From Nocardia africana NBRC 100379 (lineage in GTDB: Bacteria; Actinomycetota; Actinomycetes; Mycobacteriales; Mycobacteriaceae), in NCBI RefSeq assembly GCF_001612635.1, contig NZ_BDAV01000006.1, positions 248,001 through 312,000 on the forward strand: 64,000 nucleotides of DNA, read 5' to 3'. The notes under the pieces were generated by a model. That model was not told the origin of the DNA. It did no database searches and saw only the letters and a list, made by a program, of their open reading frames with translations. Positions 7,626 through 16,221 of this stretch are shown here, one piece after another. Position 1 is the first letter of the stretch. Every line of letters begins with the position of its first letter. A program made the translations under genes and the position numbers.

Positions 7626-8681
7626 TCATTCGCAGAGCCGGTTGGCCTTCTCGAACAGTTCCAGGGTGATGGCGTGCAGGAAATCGCCGGTCTGCTTGGG
7701 CGCCTTGCCGGCGAAGGCGCGCGCGTGCGTGCCCTCGAGAACGATGCCGAGTTTGAAGCAGGCCAGCACCGTGTACCAGGTGGCGTGGCCGAGGTCGCGG
7801 TCGGAGAACTTCGCGTAGTGGGCGATCATCTCCTCGGCGGTGGGCAGGCCGCCCGCGGCGCCGAGCTTGCCGACCAGGGCGGCGCCCGTGGTTCCGGGCT
7901 CGGGCCGGGTGGCGATCTGCCAGCCGAGATCCAGCAGCGGATCACCGATCGTGGACATCTCCCAGTCGACCATGGCGGCGACCTCGGGGCCGTCGTAGGA
8001 GAACATCATGTTGGCGAGGTGGCAGTCGCCGTGCAGGATGCCCGGCCGCCACTGCGCCGGGCGGTTGCGGTCGAGCCAGTCCCCGATCCGGTCCACGCCC
8101 GGGATCTGCGGGCCGGGGTAGCCGTCGTTGCTGCTGTAGGACTCGAGTTCGCCGAGCCAGCGCGGCACCTGACGTTCCAGGAAACCGTCCGGCTTGCCGT
8201 AATCGGACAGCCCGAGGGCCTCGTAGTCGAGGGAACCGAGCCGGGCGATGGCCTCGACCGCCGACAGTCCCATCTGCCGCCGCACCTCGGGATCGCCGGC
8301 GTGCAGGGCGGGCAGCTCGTTCTGCGGGTTGAAGCCGGTGATCGGCTCCATCAGGTAGAACACCGCGCCGATCACCGATTCGTCGGCGCCCGCGGCGATC
8401 ACTCGCGGGGCGCGCACGCCCGTGCCCGCCAGCGCCCCGAGCAGGCGGGATTCGCGGCGGATCACGTCGTTGCTCTTGGGACGCAGATGTTTCGGCCCGC
8501 GGCGCAGCACGAAATCGCGACCGCCCCGGCGGAATCGCAGCATGATGTTCTGGGTGCCGCCGCCGAGCGAGGCCACATCCTCGAAGTCGCCGCCGGGCAG
8601 GCCCTGCTCATCCATCCACTCGCCGACAGCCGCGAAATCGACGACCTCGCGCTCGACCTCGGCCGGTTGCACCACAGACAT
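7626..8681 (-). CDS. Phosphotransferase family protein (APH/choline-kinase fold)
   Basis: A protein of about 351 residues with an aminoglycoside-phosphotransferase-like kinase fold. The catalytic Brenner motif appears as HGDCHLANMMF and the metal-binding motif as DWEMSTIGDPLLDLGW. An N-terminal nucleotide-binding strand region (SLGGGTQNIMLRFRR) is also present. This subgroup is commonly found near acyl-CoA dehydrogenase genes in mycobacteria and is thought to act in lipid or acyl-CoA metabolism rather than drug resistance, but the substrate is unknown. The start is uncertain between ATG codons at 8690 and 8681; the latter gives a conventional N-terminus. It is divergent from pabAB with an 86-bp gap. 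Confidence 0.86.
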   Translation of the reverse strand: MSVVQPAEVEREVVDFAAVGEWMDEQGLPGGDFEDVASLGGGTQNIMLRFRRGGRDFVLRRGPKHLRPKSNDVIRRESRLLGALAGTGVRAPRVIAAGADESVIGAVFYLMEPITGFNPQNELPALHAGDPEVRRQMGLSAVEAIARLGSLDYEALGLSDYGKPDGFLERQVPRWLGELESYSSNDGYPGPQIPGVDRIGDWLDRNRPAQWRPGILHGDCHLANMMFSYDGPEVAAMVDWEMSTIGDPLLDLGWQIATRPEPGTTGAALVGKLGAAGGLPTAEEMIAHYAKFSDRDLGHATWYTVLACFKLGIVLEGTHARAFAGKAPKQTGDFLHAITLELFEKANRLCE

Positions 8682-8767
8682 GCCCCACATTGTGCACCAC
8701 CGCGATCGGCCAACTGAAGGCATATGCCCTCACTGCGCGGTCCGAGATGCCCGATACGGTGATGCAC

Positions 8768-11023
8768 ATGAGCACGTCCTGGTCTCGGCATTCCAGCGAG
8801 ACCACTCTCGACCACGGGGTCCGCGCCCGGACCCCCGTGCGCACCCTGCTGGTCGACAACCACGACTCGTTCACCTACAACCTCTTCCAGTTGATCGGCA
8901 CGGTGAACGGGGTCGAACCGACCGTGCTGCGCAACGACGAGGTCGACACCCTGGCCGAACTGGACCTCGGCCGGTTCGACAACATCGTCGTCTCCCCCGG
9001 ACCCGGACGCCCCGATGTACCACGGGATTTCGGGATCTCACAGGCGCTGATCGAGCGGGCGGAGCTTCCGCTGCTGGGCGTCTGCCTCGGCCACCAGGGC
9101 ATCGTGCTGGCGGCCGGTGGGCGGGTGATCCCGGCGCCCGCACCCCGGCACGGCTATCCGGACCGCATCAGCCACGACGGTCGTGACCTGTTCGCCGGCG
9201 TTCCCGCCGACTTCCTCGCCGTGCGCTACCACTCGCTGTGCGCCGCCCAGCCGCTGCCGGACGCGCTGGCGATCACCGCGACCGCGCCCGACGGGGTGGT
9301 GATGGGCGTTCGCCACCGCCACCGCCCGCAGTGGGGTGTGCAGTTCCATCCGGAATCGGTGTCGAGCGAATTCGGCGCGGCACTGCTGAGGAATTTCGCG
9401 CGGCTGACGCGCGAGTGGTGGGGGCGCCGGGAGGGGGTGCGGCGATCATCGGAACCGCGAACTCGAGTCCCCGCGACGACATCGTCGCCTGCTGCAGCCG
9501 AACCGGATTCCGGTGCGGGCGGGCGTGCGGGGAAGGCCGCAGCCGGACGTTCCGCCATTCGGTCCCTCACCGTTGCGCACGAGGTGATCGACCGCGCCGT
9601 GGACACGGAATCCGTTGTGCTGCGGGTGTATCCGGACTCGCCGACGGTGTTCTGGCTCGACAGTGCGCACGTGGAGCCGGGCCTGGATCGGTTCAGTTTC
9701 GCCGGTGATGCGTCCGGGCCGCTGGCCGAGGTGGTCCGATATCGGGTCGGCGCGGGATGTGTGATCGAGAATCGAGCCGGGACCCGCACCGACCCGCGGC
9801 CGGTGCTCGACTATCTGTCGGCGCGGCTGAGCGACCTGAGCATCCGATTCCCCGATGTGCCTTTCGATTTCGTGGGCGGCTACGTCGGCTATCTGGGCTA
9901 CGAGATGAAGGCCGACTGCGGTGCGCGGGCCGGGCACCGATCGCCCTATCCGGACGCGCAGTGGCTGTTCGCCGATCGGCTGATCGTGGTCGATCACGTC
10001 GCGGGCCGCACCCATCTGATCGCTGTCACCGACGCGGATTCGGCCGGCGAGAACGACCGCTGGCTGGCCGCTACGCGCGCGATCGTCGCGACACTGCCGG
10101 ATCGGCGGCATCCGGAACCGCTCACGCTGCCCGCCGACGAGGAGGCCGTCGTCTCGCGGCTGAGCCGCGGCCGGGACCGCTATCTGGCCGATATCGCGGC
10201 GATCGATGCCGAACTGCGCGCCGGGGAGACCTACGAGGTGAACCTCACCGACAGCGCCACCCTCGATTCCGATGCGCCGGGCCTCGATGTCTACCGGATT
10301 CTGCGGCGCAGCAATCCCGCCCCGTACGCGGCGTACCTGAGATTCGGCGAGCTCCATATCGCCTGTTCCTCACCGGAGCGCTTTCTGAAGATCGACCGCA
10401 CCCGCACGGTGGAGACCAAGCCGATCAAGGGCACCGCCCCGCGCGGCGCGACTCCCGAAGCGGATGAAAACCTCTGCCGCGCATTGGAATTGGACCCCAA
10501 GACGCGCGCGGAGAATCTGATGATCGTCGATCTGCTGCGCAACGATCTGGGCCGGGTGTGCGAGCTGGGCAGCGTGCACGTCCCCGAGCTGATGGTCGCC
10601 GAGACCTACACCACCATGCATCAGCTGGTGAGTACCGTGCGCGGCCGGCTGCGCCCCGAGGTGGACGTGCTCGATTGCCTGCGCGCATGCTTCCCGGGCG
10701 GCTCGATGACCGGGGCCCCCAAGTTGCGGACCATGGAGATCATCGACGGGCTGGAGACCGAGGCGCGCGGCATCTACTCGGGCACGATCGGATTTCTGGG
10801 TCTGGGCGGAACGGCGGATCTCAATATCGTCATCCGCACCGCGGTGCGCGACGAGCGCGGCTGGCGCGTCGGCGCGGGCGGGGCGGTGGTGCTGGACTCC
10901 GATGCCGACGCGGAATTCCACGAGATGGTGCTCAAGGCCGCGGCCGCGGCCCGTGCGGTGATCGCCACGGCGGACCTGCCACGAGCCGCGGGCAGGGCGG
11001 GTCTATTTCCGGCGTCGACGTGA
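8768..11023 (+). CDS. pabAB: Fused aminodeoxychorismate synthase (PabA-PabB)
   Basis: A roughly 751-residue fusion of a glutamine amidotransferase (residues 25-210) and a chorismate-binding domain (260-735). The amidotransferase triad is visible: Cys106 in GVCLGHQ and His194/Glu196 in FHPES. The synthase half carries PIKGTAPRG with lysine at residue 554, the residue that marks PabB; anthranilate synthases usually have PIAGT. It therefore should make 4-amino-4-deoxychorismate for p-aminobenzoate and folate. FPGGSMTGAPK and YSGTIGF close the active site. Fused PabA-PabB order is typical of actinobacteria, in both folate and antibiotic pathways. The ATG at 8768 has no clear ribosome site; ATGs at 8747 and 8762 are possible. 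Its 3' end overlaps the convergent gene by 21 bp. Confidence 0.9.
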   Translation: MSTSWSRHSSETTLDHGVRARTPVRTLLVDNHDSFTYNLFQLIGTVNGVEPTVLRNDEVDTLAELDLGRFDNIVVSPGPGRPDVPRDFGISQALIERAELPLLGVCLGHQGIVLAAGGRVIPAPAPRHGYPDRISHDGRDLFAGVPADFLAVRYHSLCAAQPLPDALAITATAPDGVVMGVRHRHRPQWGVQFHPESVSSEFGAALLRNFARLTREWWGRREGVRRSSEPRTRVPATTSSPAAAEPDSGAGGRAGKAAAGRSAIRSLTVAHEVIDRAVDTESVVLRVYPDSPTVFWLDSAHVEPGLDRFSFAGDASGPLAEVVRYRVGAGCVIENRAGTRTDPRPVLDYLSARLSDLSIRFPDVPFDFVGGYVGYLGYEMKADCGARAGHRSPYPDAQWLFADRLIVVDHVAGRTHLIAVTDADSAGENDRWLAATRAIVATLPDRRHPEPLTLPADEEAVVSRLSRGRDRYLADIAAIDAELRAGETYEVNLTDSATLDSDAPGLDVYRILRRSNPAPYAAYLRFGELHIACSSPERFLKIDRTRTVETKPIKGTAPRGATPEADENLCRALELDPKTRAENLMIVDLLRNDLGRVCELGSVHVPELMVAETYTTMHQLVSTVRGRLRPEVDVLDCLRACFPGGSMTGAPKLRTMEIIDGLETEARGIYSGTIGFLGLGGTADLNIVIRTAVRDERGWRVGAGGAVVLDSDADAEFHEMVLKAAAAARAVIATADLPRAAGRAGLFPAST

Positions 11024-11476
11024 CTTCGGCTCCGGTTGCGGTGGCTCCGCCTCGCGGCCGGTGAGGCGGCCCAGCATCGAGATGCCCGGCAGTTTCGCCA
11101 GCCGGCTGAACACGTCCTCGCCCAGCGCGATCACGGCCTCGAGCCGCGGCAGCAGCCGGTCGTAGGCCGCGAAGGCCGGATCGGCCAGCGCCAGAGTCCG
11201 GTCGAGCCGGTCGATGGTGGAATTGAGCCGGTCGATGGCGATCGCCAGATTCTCGATCAGATCCGGAAGTTGCGCGGCCAGCTGCACCGACGCGGGCGGG
11301 AGCCGCACCGCGGTGCCGAAGGCGGTACCGGCGGTGACCTGCGCGGCATCGATGGCCTGGCCCGCGGCAGTCTGCGCGGCCTGCGCGGCGGCCTGGGCGG
11401 CGGCGAGGATTTCCGTCGCACCCGGCACCCGCGCGCCGCTGGGCTTTCGCCCGGAGTCACCCTTCGGGTTCGTCAT
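11003..11476 (-). CDS. Hypothetical Ala-rich helical protein
   Basis: I do not recognise a family for this 157-residue protein. It has an Ala/Gln-rich helix (AAAQAAAQAAQTAAGQAIDAA), then a long amphipathic stretch with heptad-like leucines and isoleucines (LIENLAIAIDRLNSTIDRLD), and a basic C-terminal tail (SRRRRK). The layout suggests a coiled-coil or membrane-surface protein. The ATG at 11476 is preferred over an upstream start that would extend 32 residues toward the divergent TerD gene. The end overlaps the convergent pabAB gene by 21 bp. Function unknown. Confidence 0.7.
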   Translation of the reverse strand: MTNPKGDSGRKPSGARVPGATEILAAAQAAAQAAQTAAGQAIDAAQVTAGTAFGTAVRLPPASVQLAAQLPDLIENLAIAIDRLNSTIDRLDRTLALADPAFAAYDRLLPRLEAVIALGEDVFSRLAKLPGISMLGRLTGREAEPPQPEPKSRRRRK

Positions 11477-11565
11477 GGTTCCACTGTGCCGCACCCGGAC
11501 AGTGACGAAAAGCTCCGCGCCGACCGCGCGATTCGTGTCGGCGCGGCCTGGCATAGTTCGTGGCG

Positions 11566-13203
11566 ATGACAACCATGCGCACCACCGTCGACGGCGACGC
11601 CACGCCGGTACCGACTTCGCTTCTGTCGGTACTGGTTTCGTGGCGTTCGACCGCGTTGCTGGATGCGCACGCGGTCCTGCTGACCGCCGGCGGACGGGTC
11701 CGCTCCGCCCGCGACGTGGTGTATTTCAACGCGCCGCGCCACCCCTCCCAGGCGGTGACCGTCGATCAGGATCCGCAGCCGGGCACCGCGCGGCTGTCGG
11801 TCTCGCTCCCCCGCACGGAGGCCGACATCACCCGCATCCTGATCACCGGGTCCGGTCCCGACGAGCCGCTGGCCGCGCTGCCCGGCCTCGCGGTCTCGGT
11901 CGAGGATGCCGAGGGCCTGGTGGCGCGCGCCGACGTCACCGCGGAACCGGGTACCCGGGCCGCGGTGTTCGGAGAGTTCCGCCGGGCCGAGGACCGGTGG
12001 TGGTTCGTGCGCGGCGGGACGCAACACGCCGACGCGGCGGAGTTGTTCACGACGTTCGGCGCACCCGTCGCGGATTCGGCGCCGCACCGCTCGCAGCGAA
12101 TATCGTTGCACCGCACCAGATTCGCCGCACCGATGCCTGCGCCGCCGGACGAACGCCCCGACTGGCATCCCGACCCGGCGGACGCGGCGTCACTGCGCTG
12201 GTGGGACGGCTCCCGATGGACCGAACAGACCGTGGCCCGCCCGCCCGCCGATCCGCGCGGCTGCCCCCGCTGTGGGCGGCGGCGGGCCTGGCGACTGCTC
12301 GGCGCCGCGCCCTGCCGCGCGTGTGCGGCGGAGATCGAGGACTACCTGTCCGAGTGGCGCATCCGAGCGCTGCGCGTCCTGACCACCACCGGACCCAGCG
12401 GTCCCGACTGGGACGAGGTGTGGACGCGGATCCGCCATCAGCGCATCGACCCCGGCACCGCCCGCGCGGCCCTGCGCGGGCCCGCCCTCGCCCATCTCGA
12501 GCGCATGGCGGCCTTCGCGCTGGCCGACGGCACGATCGACGGCGCCGAGCTGGAACGATTCGACGCGACGGTCGCCGCCCTCGGGGTGCGCGACGCGGCC
12601 GTGGACGAGTTGCGCCGCAGCCTGCGCCGGCTGCGCATCCTGTCCCGGCTGCGCGCGGGCGAACTCCCGGTGATCGCGGTGCCCGATCTGCATCTGGATC
12701 CGCAGGAACGTGTCCACCTCGACACCGCCGCCACCCGCATCCGCCGGTCGGGCCGGGGCGCGCAGGCCTCACCGGGACGGTTGATCTGCTCGAACCGGAA
12801 GCTGCGCTTCATCGGCCCCGACGCGGGCATCGAAATCCCCTGGGCCCGAGCGGTTTCGGTATCGACCACCGAGACGAGCGTGACGGTGGCGGCGACCTCG
12901 GCACGCGGCGGGGCCGAATTCGACGTCGGCGAACCGGAATTGGTGGCCGCCATCGTGGAAGGCGCACTGCGGGTGGCGAAGCGGCTCACGGTCGCGCCGG
13001 GCAGACGAGACAGCCGGTCCATCGCACCCGATATCAAGGCCGAGGTGTGGCATCGCGACGGCGGCCGGTGCGTGGAATGCGGCGCCACCCACTATCTCGA
13101 ATTCGACCACATCATCCCGCTCAGCCGCGGCGGCGCGACCAGTGCGGCGAATCTGCAGATCCTGTGCCGCGGCTGCAACCGCGACAAGGGCGACCACATC
13201 TGA
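11566..13203 (+). CDS. Multidomain TerD / DUF2510 / zinc ribbon / TerB-like / HNH endonuclease protein
   Basis: A 545-residue protein joining several modules. Residues 15-175 look like a TerD stress domain (LLDAHAVLLTAGGRVRSARD, VVYFNAPRHPSQAV). Residues 186-212 are a DUF2510 motif (WHPDPADAASLRWWDGSRW). A zinc ribbon follows (CPRCG ... CRAC). Then comes a helical TerB-like segment (MAAFALADGTIDGAELERF), a GRAM/PH-like segment (GRLICSNRKLRFIGPDAG), and a C-terminal HNH nuclease with Cys502/Cys505, catalytic Asp514-His515 and Cys534/Cys537. A -10-like CATAGT at 11552-11557 places the transcription start at the ATG, so translation may be leaderless. Ter-type modules are linked to stress and phage responses in other bacteria; the role here is inferred to be stress- or damage-linked nuclease activity. 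Confidence 0.8.
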   Translation: MTTMRTTVDGDATPVPTSLLSVLVSWRSTALLDAHAVLLTAGGRVRSARDVVYFNAPRHPSQAVTVDQDPQPGTARLSVSLPRTEADITRILITGSGPDEPLAALPGLAVSVEDAEGLVARADVTAEPGTRAAVFGEFRRAEDRWWFVRGGTQHADAAELFTTFGAPVADSAPHRSQRISLHRTRFAAPMPAPPDERPDWHPDPADAASLRWWDGSRWTEQTVARPPADPRGCPRCGRRRAWRLLGAAPCRACAAEIEDYLSEWRIRALRVLTTTGPSGPDWDEVWTRIRHQRIDPGTARAALRGPALAHLERMAAFALADGTIDGAELERFDATVAALGVRDAAVDELRRSLRRLRILSRLRAGELPVIAVPDLHLDPQERVHLDTAATRIRRSGRGAQASPGRLICSNRKLRFIGPDAGIEIPWARAVSVSTTETSVTVAATSARGGAEFDVGEPELVAAIVEGALRVAKRLTVAPGRRDSRSIAPDIKAEVWHRDGGRCVECGATHYLEFDHIIPLSRGGATSAANLQILCRGCNRDKGDHI

Positions 13204-13210
13204 GCCGTCG

Positions 13211-13582
13211 TCAGCCCGCGGCCCCGGCGATCTCGAATCCGGCGTCGGTCAGCGCGTCGGTGGCGGCGGCGCTGCGCGATTCGGGCACCAGCACCAGATC
13301 GGCATGGAAGGTCGAGGCGACGAAGACCGGAATCCCCTGCTGTGCCAGGGGCGCCAGGATCGCGGTCAGCGCACCGGAGGTGTCCAGCTCGCGCGGTGTG
13401 GCGGCGTACAGGCCGAGCCAGCAGGTCTCCCGCTCCCACGGCGGGGCCTCGCGCACCACGGTCAGCCCCTCCGGCGCCCGCACCAGCGCCACCCATTCGT
13501 CGTCCTCCGGAAAGGTCGCGCCCGGGATGTGGTCGACGCTGAATCGAGACGGCACGATGTGCAAGCGCTGGGATTTCGCCAT
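13211..13582 (-). CDS. ACT-domain protein
   Basis: A 123-residue protein made of two small ACT-like repeats, with the blocks DDEWVALVRAPEGLTVVRE and IPVFVASTFHADLVLVPE. This subgroup (ACT_7/CASTOR-like) resembles short regulatory proteins that bind amino acids, although no ligand or partner can be read here. The ATG at 13582 follows the stop of the upstream methyltransferase gene by 20 bp on the same strand, suggesting co-transcription. It ends seven bases from the convergent TerD-HNH gene. Confidence 0.8.
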   Translation of the reverse strand: MAKSQRLHIVPSRFSVDHIPGATFPEDDEWVALVRAPEGLTVVREAPPWERETCWLGLYAATPRELDTSGALTAILAPLAQQGIPVFVASTFHADLVLVPESRSAAATDALTDAGFEIAGAAG

Positions 13583-13602
13583 CGGCTCATCGTAGGCGGA
13601 GC

Positions 13603-14475
13603 TCAGGTCGTCGCCACCAGCAACTCCTCGCCGTTGGAGGTGCGCAGCCCGTCCGGCCGCCCGGCGAAGTACCGGGCGTTGAGCTCGGCCGCCGATACGT
13701 GGTGCGCCTGCGCGAAACCGGCCTCCCGGGCCATGGCGACGATCTGCTCCGGCGCGTAGAAGCTGAGGAACGGCGTGCCGGAGGCGGCCGCGCCGGCTTC
13801 GGCGAACTCCCGGCTCGTTCGGTCCTGTTCGTCGAGCAGTTCCAGTGGCGGCATGAAGGACATGACGACCGTGGAACCGGGCGCCGAGCGCGCCAGCAGC
13901 GACAGCGTTTCGCGGTTGGCCTCGTCGGTGAGATACAGGCTCACTCCCAGCGAGGCGACGATCGCGGGCCGCGACGGATCGAAGCCGGCCGCGCTCAGCC
14001 GCTCCCACCACGAATCCTTCTCGAAATCGACCGGAACCGAACGCAACCACTCCGGCAGGCCGTATCCGGTCTCGATCAGACGCTGCCGCTTCCACGCCTG
14101 CGTCTGCGGCTGATCGACCTCGAATATCCGGAAGCGAGCGGCGATCTCGGGCGTGCGCTGGGCGAACGTCTCCAGTCCGGCGCCCAGCAACACATACTGG
14201 TCGACCCGCCCCGCCTGTTCGGCGAGCAGATCCTCCACGAATCGCGAGCGCGCCACGATGCTTGCCCGGAAGCGGCTGGTTCCCACGGGATGCATATCGC
14301 CGCGCTCGCGCCAGCCCTCCGGTGGATCGGCCAGACGCAGGCCGACCTCGTCGTCGAGCACATGCGGCGGCGGGTCGAGCTGGACGTGCAGCGCGCGCCA
14401 CAGCGCAACCCGCACCGCGGTGTGATCGGGTACGGCGGTCTGCTCGGGCACCGCACCGGTCCGGGTGTCGCTCAT
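13603..14475 (-). CDS. Class I SAM-dependent methyltransferase (leucine carboxyl methyltransferase-like)
   Basis: A 290-residue methyltransferase of the family common in mycobacteria and nocardiae. The SAM-binding glycine loop is QYVLLGAGLETFAQR, the acidic strand is FRIFEVDQPQTQAWKR, and the conserved SLGVSLYLTDE motif follows strand 4. The substrate is unknown. Its ATG overlaps the stop of the upstream VOC gene by four bases (ATGA), so the two are translationally coupled. It belongs to a leftward operon headed by a ribbon-helix-helix regulator. Confidence 0.87.
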   Translation of the reverse strand: MSDTRTGAVPEQTAVPDHTAVRVALWRALHVQLDPPPHVLDDEVGLRLADPPEGWRERGDMHPVGTSRFRASIVARSRFVEDLLAEQAGRVDQYVLLGAGLETFAQRTPEIAARFRIFEVDQPQTQAWKRQRLIETGYGLPEWLRSVPVDFEKDSWWERLSAAGFDPSRPAIVASLGVSLYLTDEANRETLSLLARSAPGSTVVMSFMPPLELLDEQDRTSREFAEAGAAASGTPFLSFYAPEQIVAMAREAGFAQAHHVSAAELNARYFAGRPDGLRTSNGEELLVATT

Positions 14476-14813
14476 CGGTCACCACCGGGAGCCTGCAGCG
14501 TCCACACCCGCCCGTCCGGATCACGCACGGTCATCTCGCGGGTTCCGTAATGGGTGTCGGCGAACGGCGAGACCACCTCGACCGGCGCCGGAAAGTCCTG
14601 CTCCGCTTCCACTTTCAGCACGACCTGCATTCCCGGTTCACGATCCGCCGGCACCTCGGCGATGAACAGGTACGGGCCGTCCCCGTTGCGGAGCTGTCCG
14701 GAATTGTGGTCGGTGGCGAATTCCAGTTCGAAACCCAACTGCTGGAAGAACTTCGCCGATTTCCCCCAGTTGTGGGTCTCCAGGAAAATCGCTTCGACAC
14801 CTCTGGTGGCCAT
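14472..14813 (-). CDS. VOC (glyoxalase/bleomycin-resistance) family protein
   Basis: A 113-residue vicinal-oxygen-chelate protein with the beta-alpha-beta-beta-beta modules VEAIFLETHNWGKSAKFFQQ and EMTVRDPDGRVWTL. Possible metal-ligand residues His and Glu are present at the expected strand ends, but the enzymatic reaction is not predictable. The start at 14813 follows AGGAG. It begins one base after the stop of the RHH gene and overlaps the methyltransferase start, so all three form one operon. Confidence 0.85.
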   Translation of the reverse strand: MATRGVEAIFLETHNWGKSAKFFQQLGFELEFATDHNSGQLRNGDGPYLFIAEVPADREPGMQVVLKVEAEQDFPAPVEVVSPFADTHYGTREMTVRDPDGRVWTLQAPGGDR

Positions 14814-14814
14814 C

Positions 14815-14982
14815 TCACTTCTCCTTCTCACGCGTCGACGGTTCGGCGCCGAGATACGCCCGCAGCGCCTCGGCCACCAGCGCCGACAGCGACATCTCCG
14901 ATTCGACCGCCCGGTATTTGACCTGCTTGATCAGCTCGACCGGGAGATACACGTTGAACTGCTTGACTTCCTCGGCACCCAC
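14815..14982 (-). CDS. Ribbon-helix-helix (CopG-like) regulator
   Basis: A 55-residue protein, [20 protein letters not shown] followed by [20 protein letters not shown]. The N-terminal beta strand (KQFNVYLP) and two helices are the ribbon-helix-helix DNA-binding fold. It starts with GTG at 14982. The next gene, encoding a VOC protein, starts one base after this stop. A perfect 20-bp palindrome lies 18 bp upstream, which suggests autoregulation. The gene resembles antitoxin-type RHH proteins, but no toxin is next to it; the partner is the VOC protein. Confidence 0.82.
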   Translation of the reverse strand: MGAEEVKQFNVYLPVELIKQVKYRAVESEMSLSALVAEALRAYLGAEPSTREKEK

Positions 14983-14999
14983 GAGAGCACACTAACATG

Positions 15000-15019
15000 C
15001 TAGCAATCTAGATTGCTAG
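15000..15019. promoter_or_regulatory. Perfect palindrome upstream of the RHH operon
   Basis: CTAGCAATCTAGATTGCTAG is a perfect 20-base palindrome and unusually AT-rich for this genome. It ends 18 bp before the RHH start codon and is the likely operator for that protein. Confidence 0.7.
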
Positions 15020-15062
15020 ATCTACCGGCCCGCACATTTCACGAAGCGATCTTCCGAACCGG

Positions 15063-15224
15063 CTACTCGGACGACTCCTCATCCGGCCGCGCCGTCCCCG
15101 ACAGCCGGATCACCCCCGCGTCCAAGTCGAGATCCAGCCGCGGCCGATGCTGCTGCCCGTCGCTGTCACCGCCGCTCTCGTCGGTCAGCTTCTTGCCGGG
15201 AAACATCTCGCCGAACACGCCCAT
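15063..15224 (-). CDS. Small hypothetical protein (DUF6191-like)
   Basis: A 53-residue protein beginning MGVFGEMFPGKKLTDE and ending with the segment DLDLDAGVIRL and an acidic tail. The MG-F-EMF-PG opening and the DLD-GVI-L segment resemble short actinobacterial proteins annotated as DUF6191. No enzymatic motif is visible. It starts with ATG behind GTGGGG and lies in a gap otherwise free of genes. Function unknown. Confidence 0.6.
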   Translation of the reverse strand: MGVFGEMFPGKKLTDESGGDSDGQQHRPRLDLDLDAGVIRLSGTARPDEESSE

Positions 15225-15273
15225 AACCCCACGATAGCCGCCACTGCGGCCGCGCGCGGGGACGGAAACGGCC

Positions 15274-16017
15274 TCAGCGGAGTTTGATCGAGCCGCCGTC
15301 GACCATGAGGGTCTGACCGGTCATGTATTTCGCATCCGCGCTGGCCAGGAACACCGCGACCCTGCCGATATCGGTTTCCGGATCGCCGAAGCGGTGCAGC
15401 GGGGTGCGCGCGAGCAAGGCCTCCTCGACGCCCGGGTTGGCCTCGATATAGGCCGCGACGCCCTCGGTCAGCGCCAGCGGCGAGATGACGTTGACATTGA
15501 TGTCGTCGGCGGCCCATTCGTTGGCGGCGACCCGGCTGATCGCCCGGATCGCCTCCTTCGCCGCCGCATACGAGCCCTGCCGGACCTGTCCCTCGAGCCC
15601 CGCGCCGGAGGCGAAGTTGATCACCGAGCCGCGGTTGCGCTTCAGATGCGGATAGCAGGCGCGCATCAATCGGAAGGTCGGGTAGAAGCCGGTGCCGAAG
15701 GACAGGTCGAACATCTCCTGCGTGGTGTCGAGCAGCGGCGCCTGCTTCGAGACGTGGGCATTGTCGACCAGGACGTGCACCGAGCCGAACCGCTCGACCG
15801 CCGCGGTGACGATCAGCTCGGCACTGTCTTCGCGCGTGATGTCGGCGTGCAGATACGCCGCGGCGCCGGCCAGCTCCCGTTCCAGCTCGCGTCCGGCCTG
15901 GTCGTTGATGTCGACGAACAGGATCTCGGCGCCTTCCTTGGCGAAGGCGCGCACGATCCCCCGGCCGATGCCGCCCGCACCGCCCGTGACGACCGCAACC
16001 TTTCCTTCGAGCCGCAC
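15274..16017 (-). CDS. SDR-family NAD(P)-dependent oxidoreductase
   Basis: A 247-residue classical short-chain dehydrogenase with the cofactor motif TGGAGGIGRG, the YxxxK active site as SYAAAKEAI, the catalytic serine in FASGAGLEGQV and the C-terminal MVDGGSIKLR. The usual NNAG is altered to DNAHVS in this protein (VLVDNAHVSKQ). The aspartate in FVDIND suggests NAD rather than NADP. The GTG start at 16017 is chosen because AGGAG lies five bases upstream. The substrate is unknown. It is divergent from an IclR regulator that may control it. Confidence 0.87.
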   Translation of the reverse strand: MRLEGKVAVVTGGAGGIGRGIVRAFAKEGAEILFVDINDQAGRELERELAGAAAYLHADITREDSAELIVTAAVERFGSVHVLVDNAHVSKQAPLLDTTQEMFDLSFGTGFYPTFRLMRACYPHLKRNRGSVINFASGAGLEGQVRQGSYAAAKEAIRAISRVAANEWAADDINVNVISPLALTEGVAAYIEANPGVEEALLARTPLHRFGDPETDIGRVAVFLASADAKYMTGQTLMVDGGSIKLR

Positions 16018-16221
16018 GCCCGCTCCTCTCACTCCGAAAGACCCCACGCTTGCAGGTCCGCCGGGCCGGTTCGGGCGGCGTTCCGGTCAGCGGGATATCG
16101 GACGAACGGGGCGGTCCGCGATTCGCGCGGTGTGTCTGCCGTCACTACACTCGGGCTTCAATTCCGCTTCTCGCCCAGATTCGACGGGCAGGATGGAAGT
16201 GACTCACGATCGGAGGCATCG

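Noticed and set aside
14815..14982. A toxin-antitoxin pair headed by the RHH protein
   Set aside because: The next gene encodes a VOC-fold enzyme, not a recognisable toxin.
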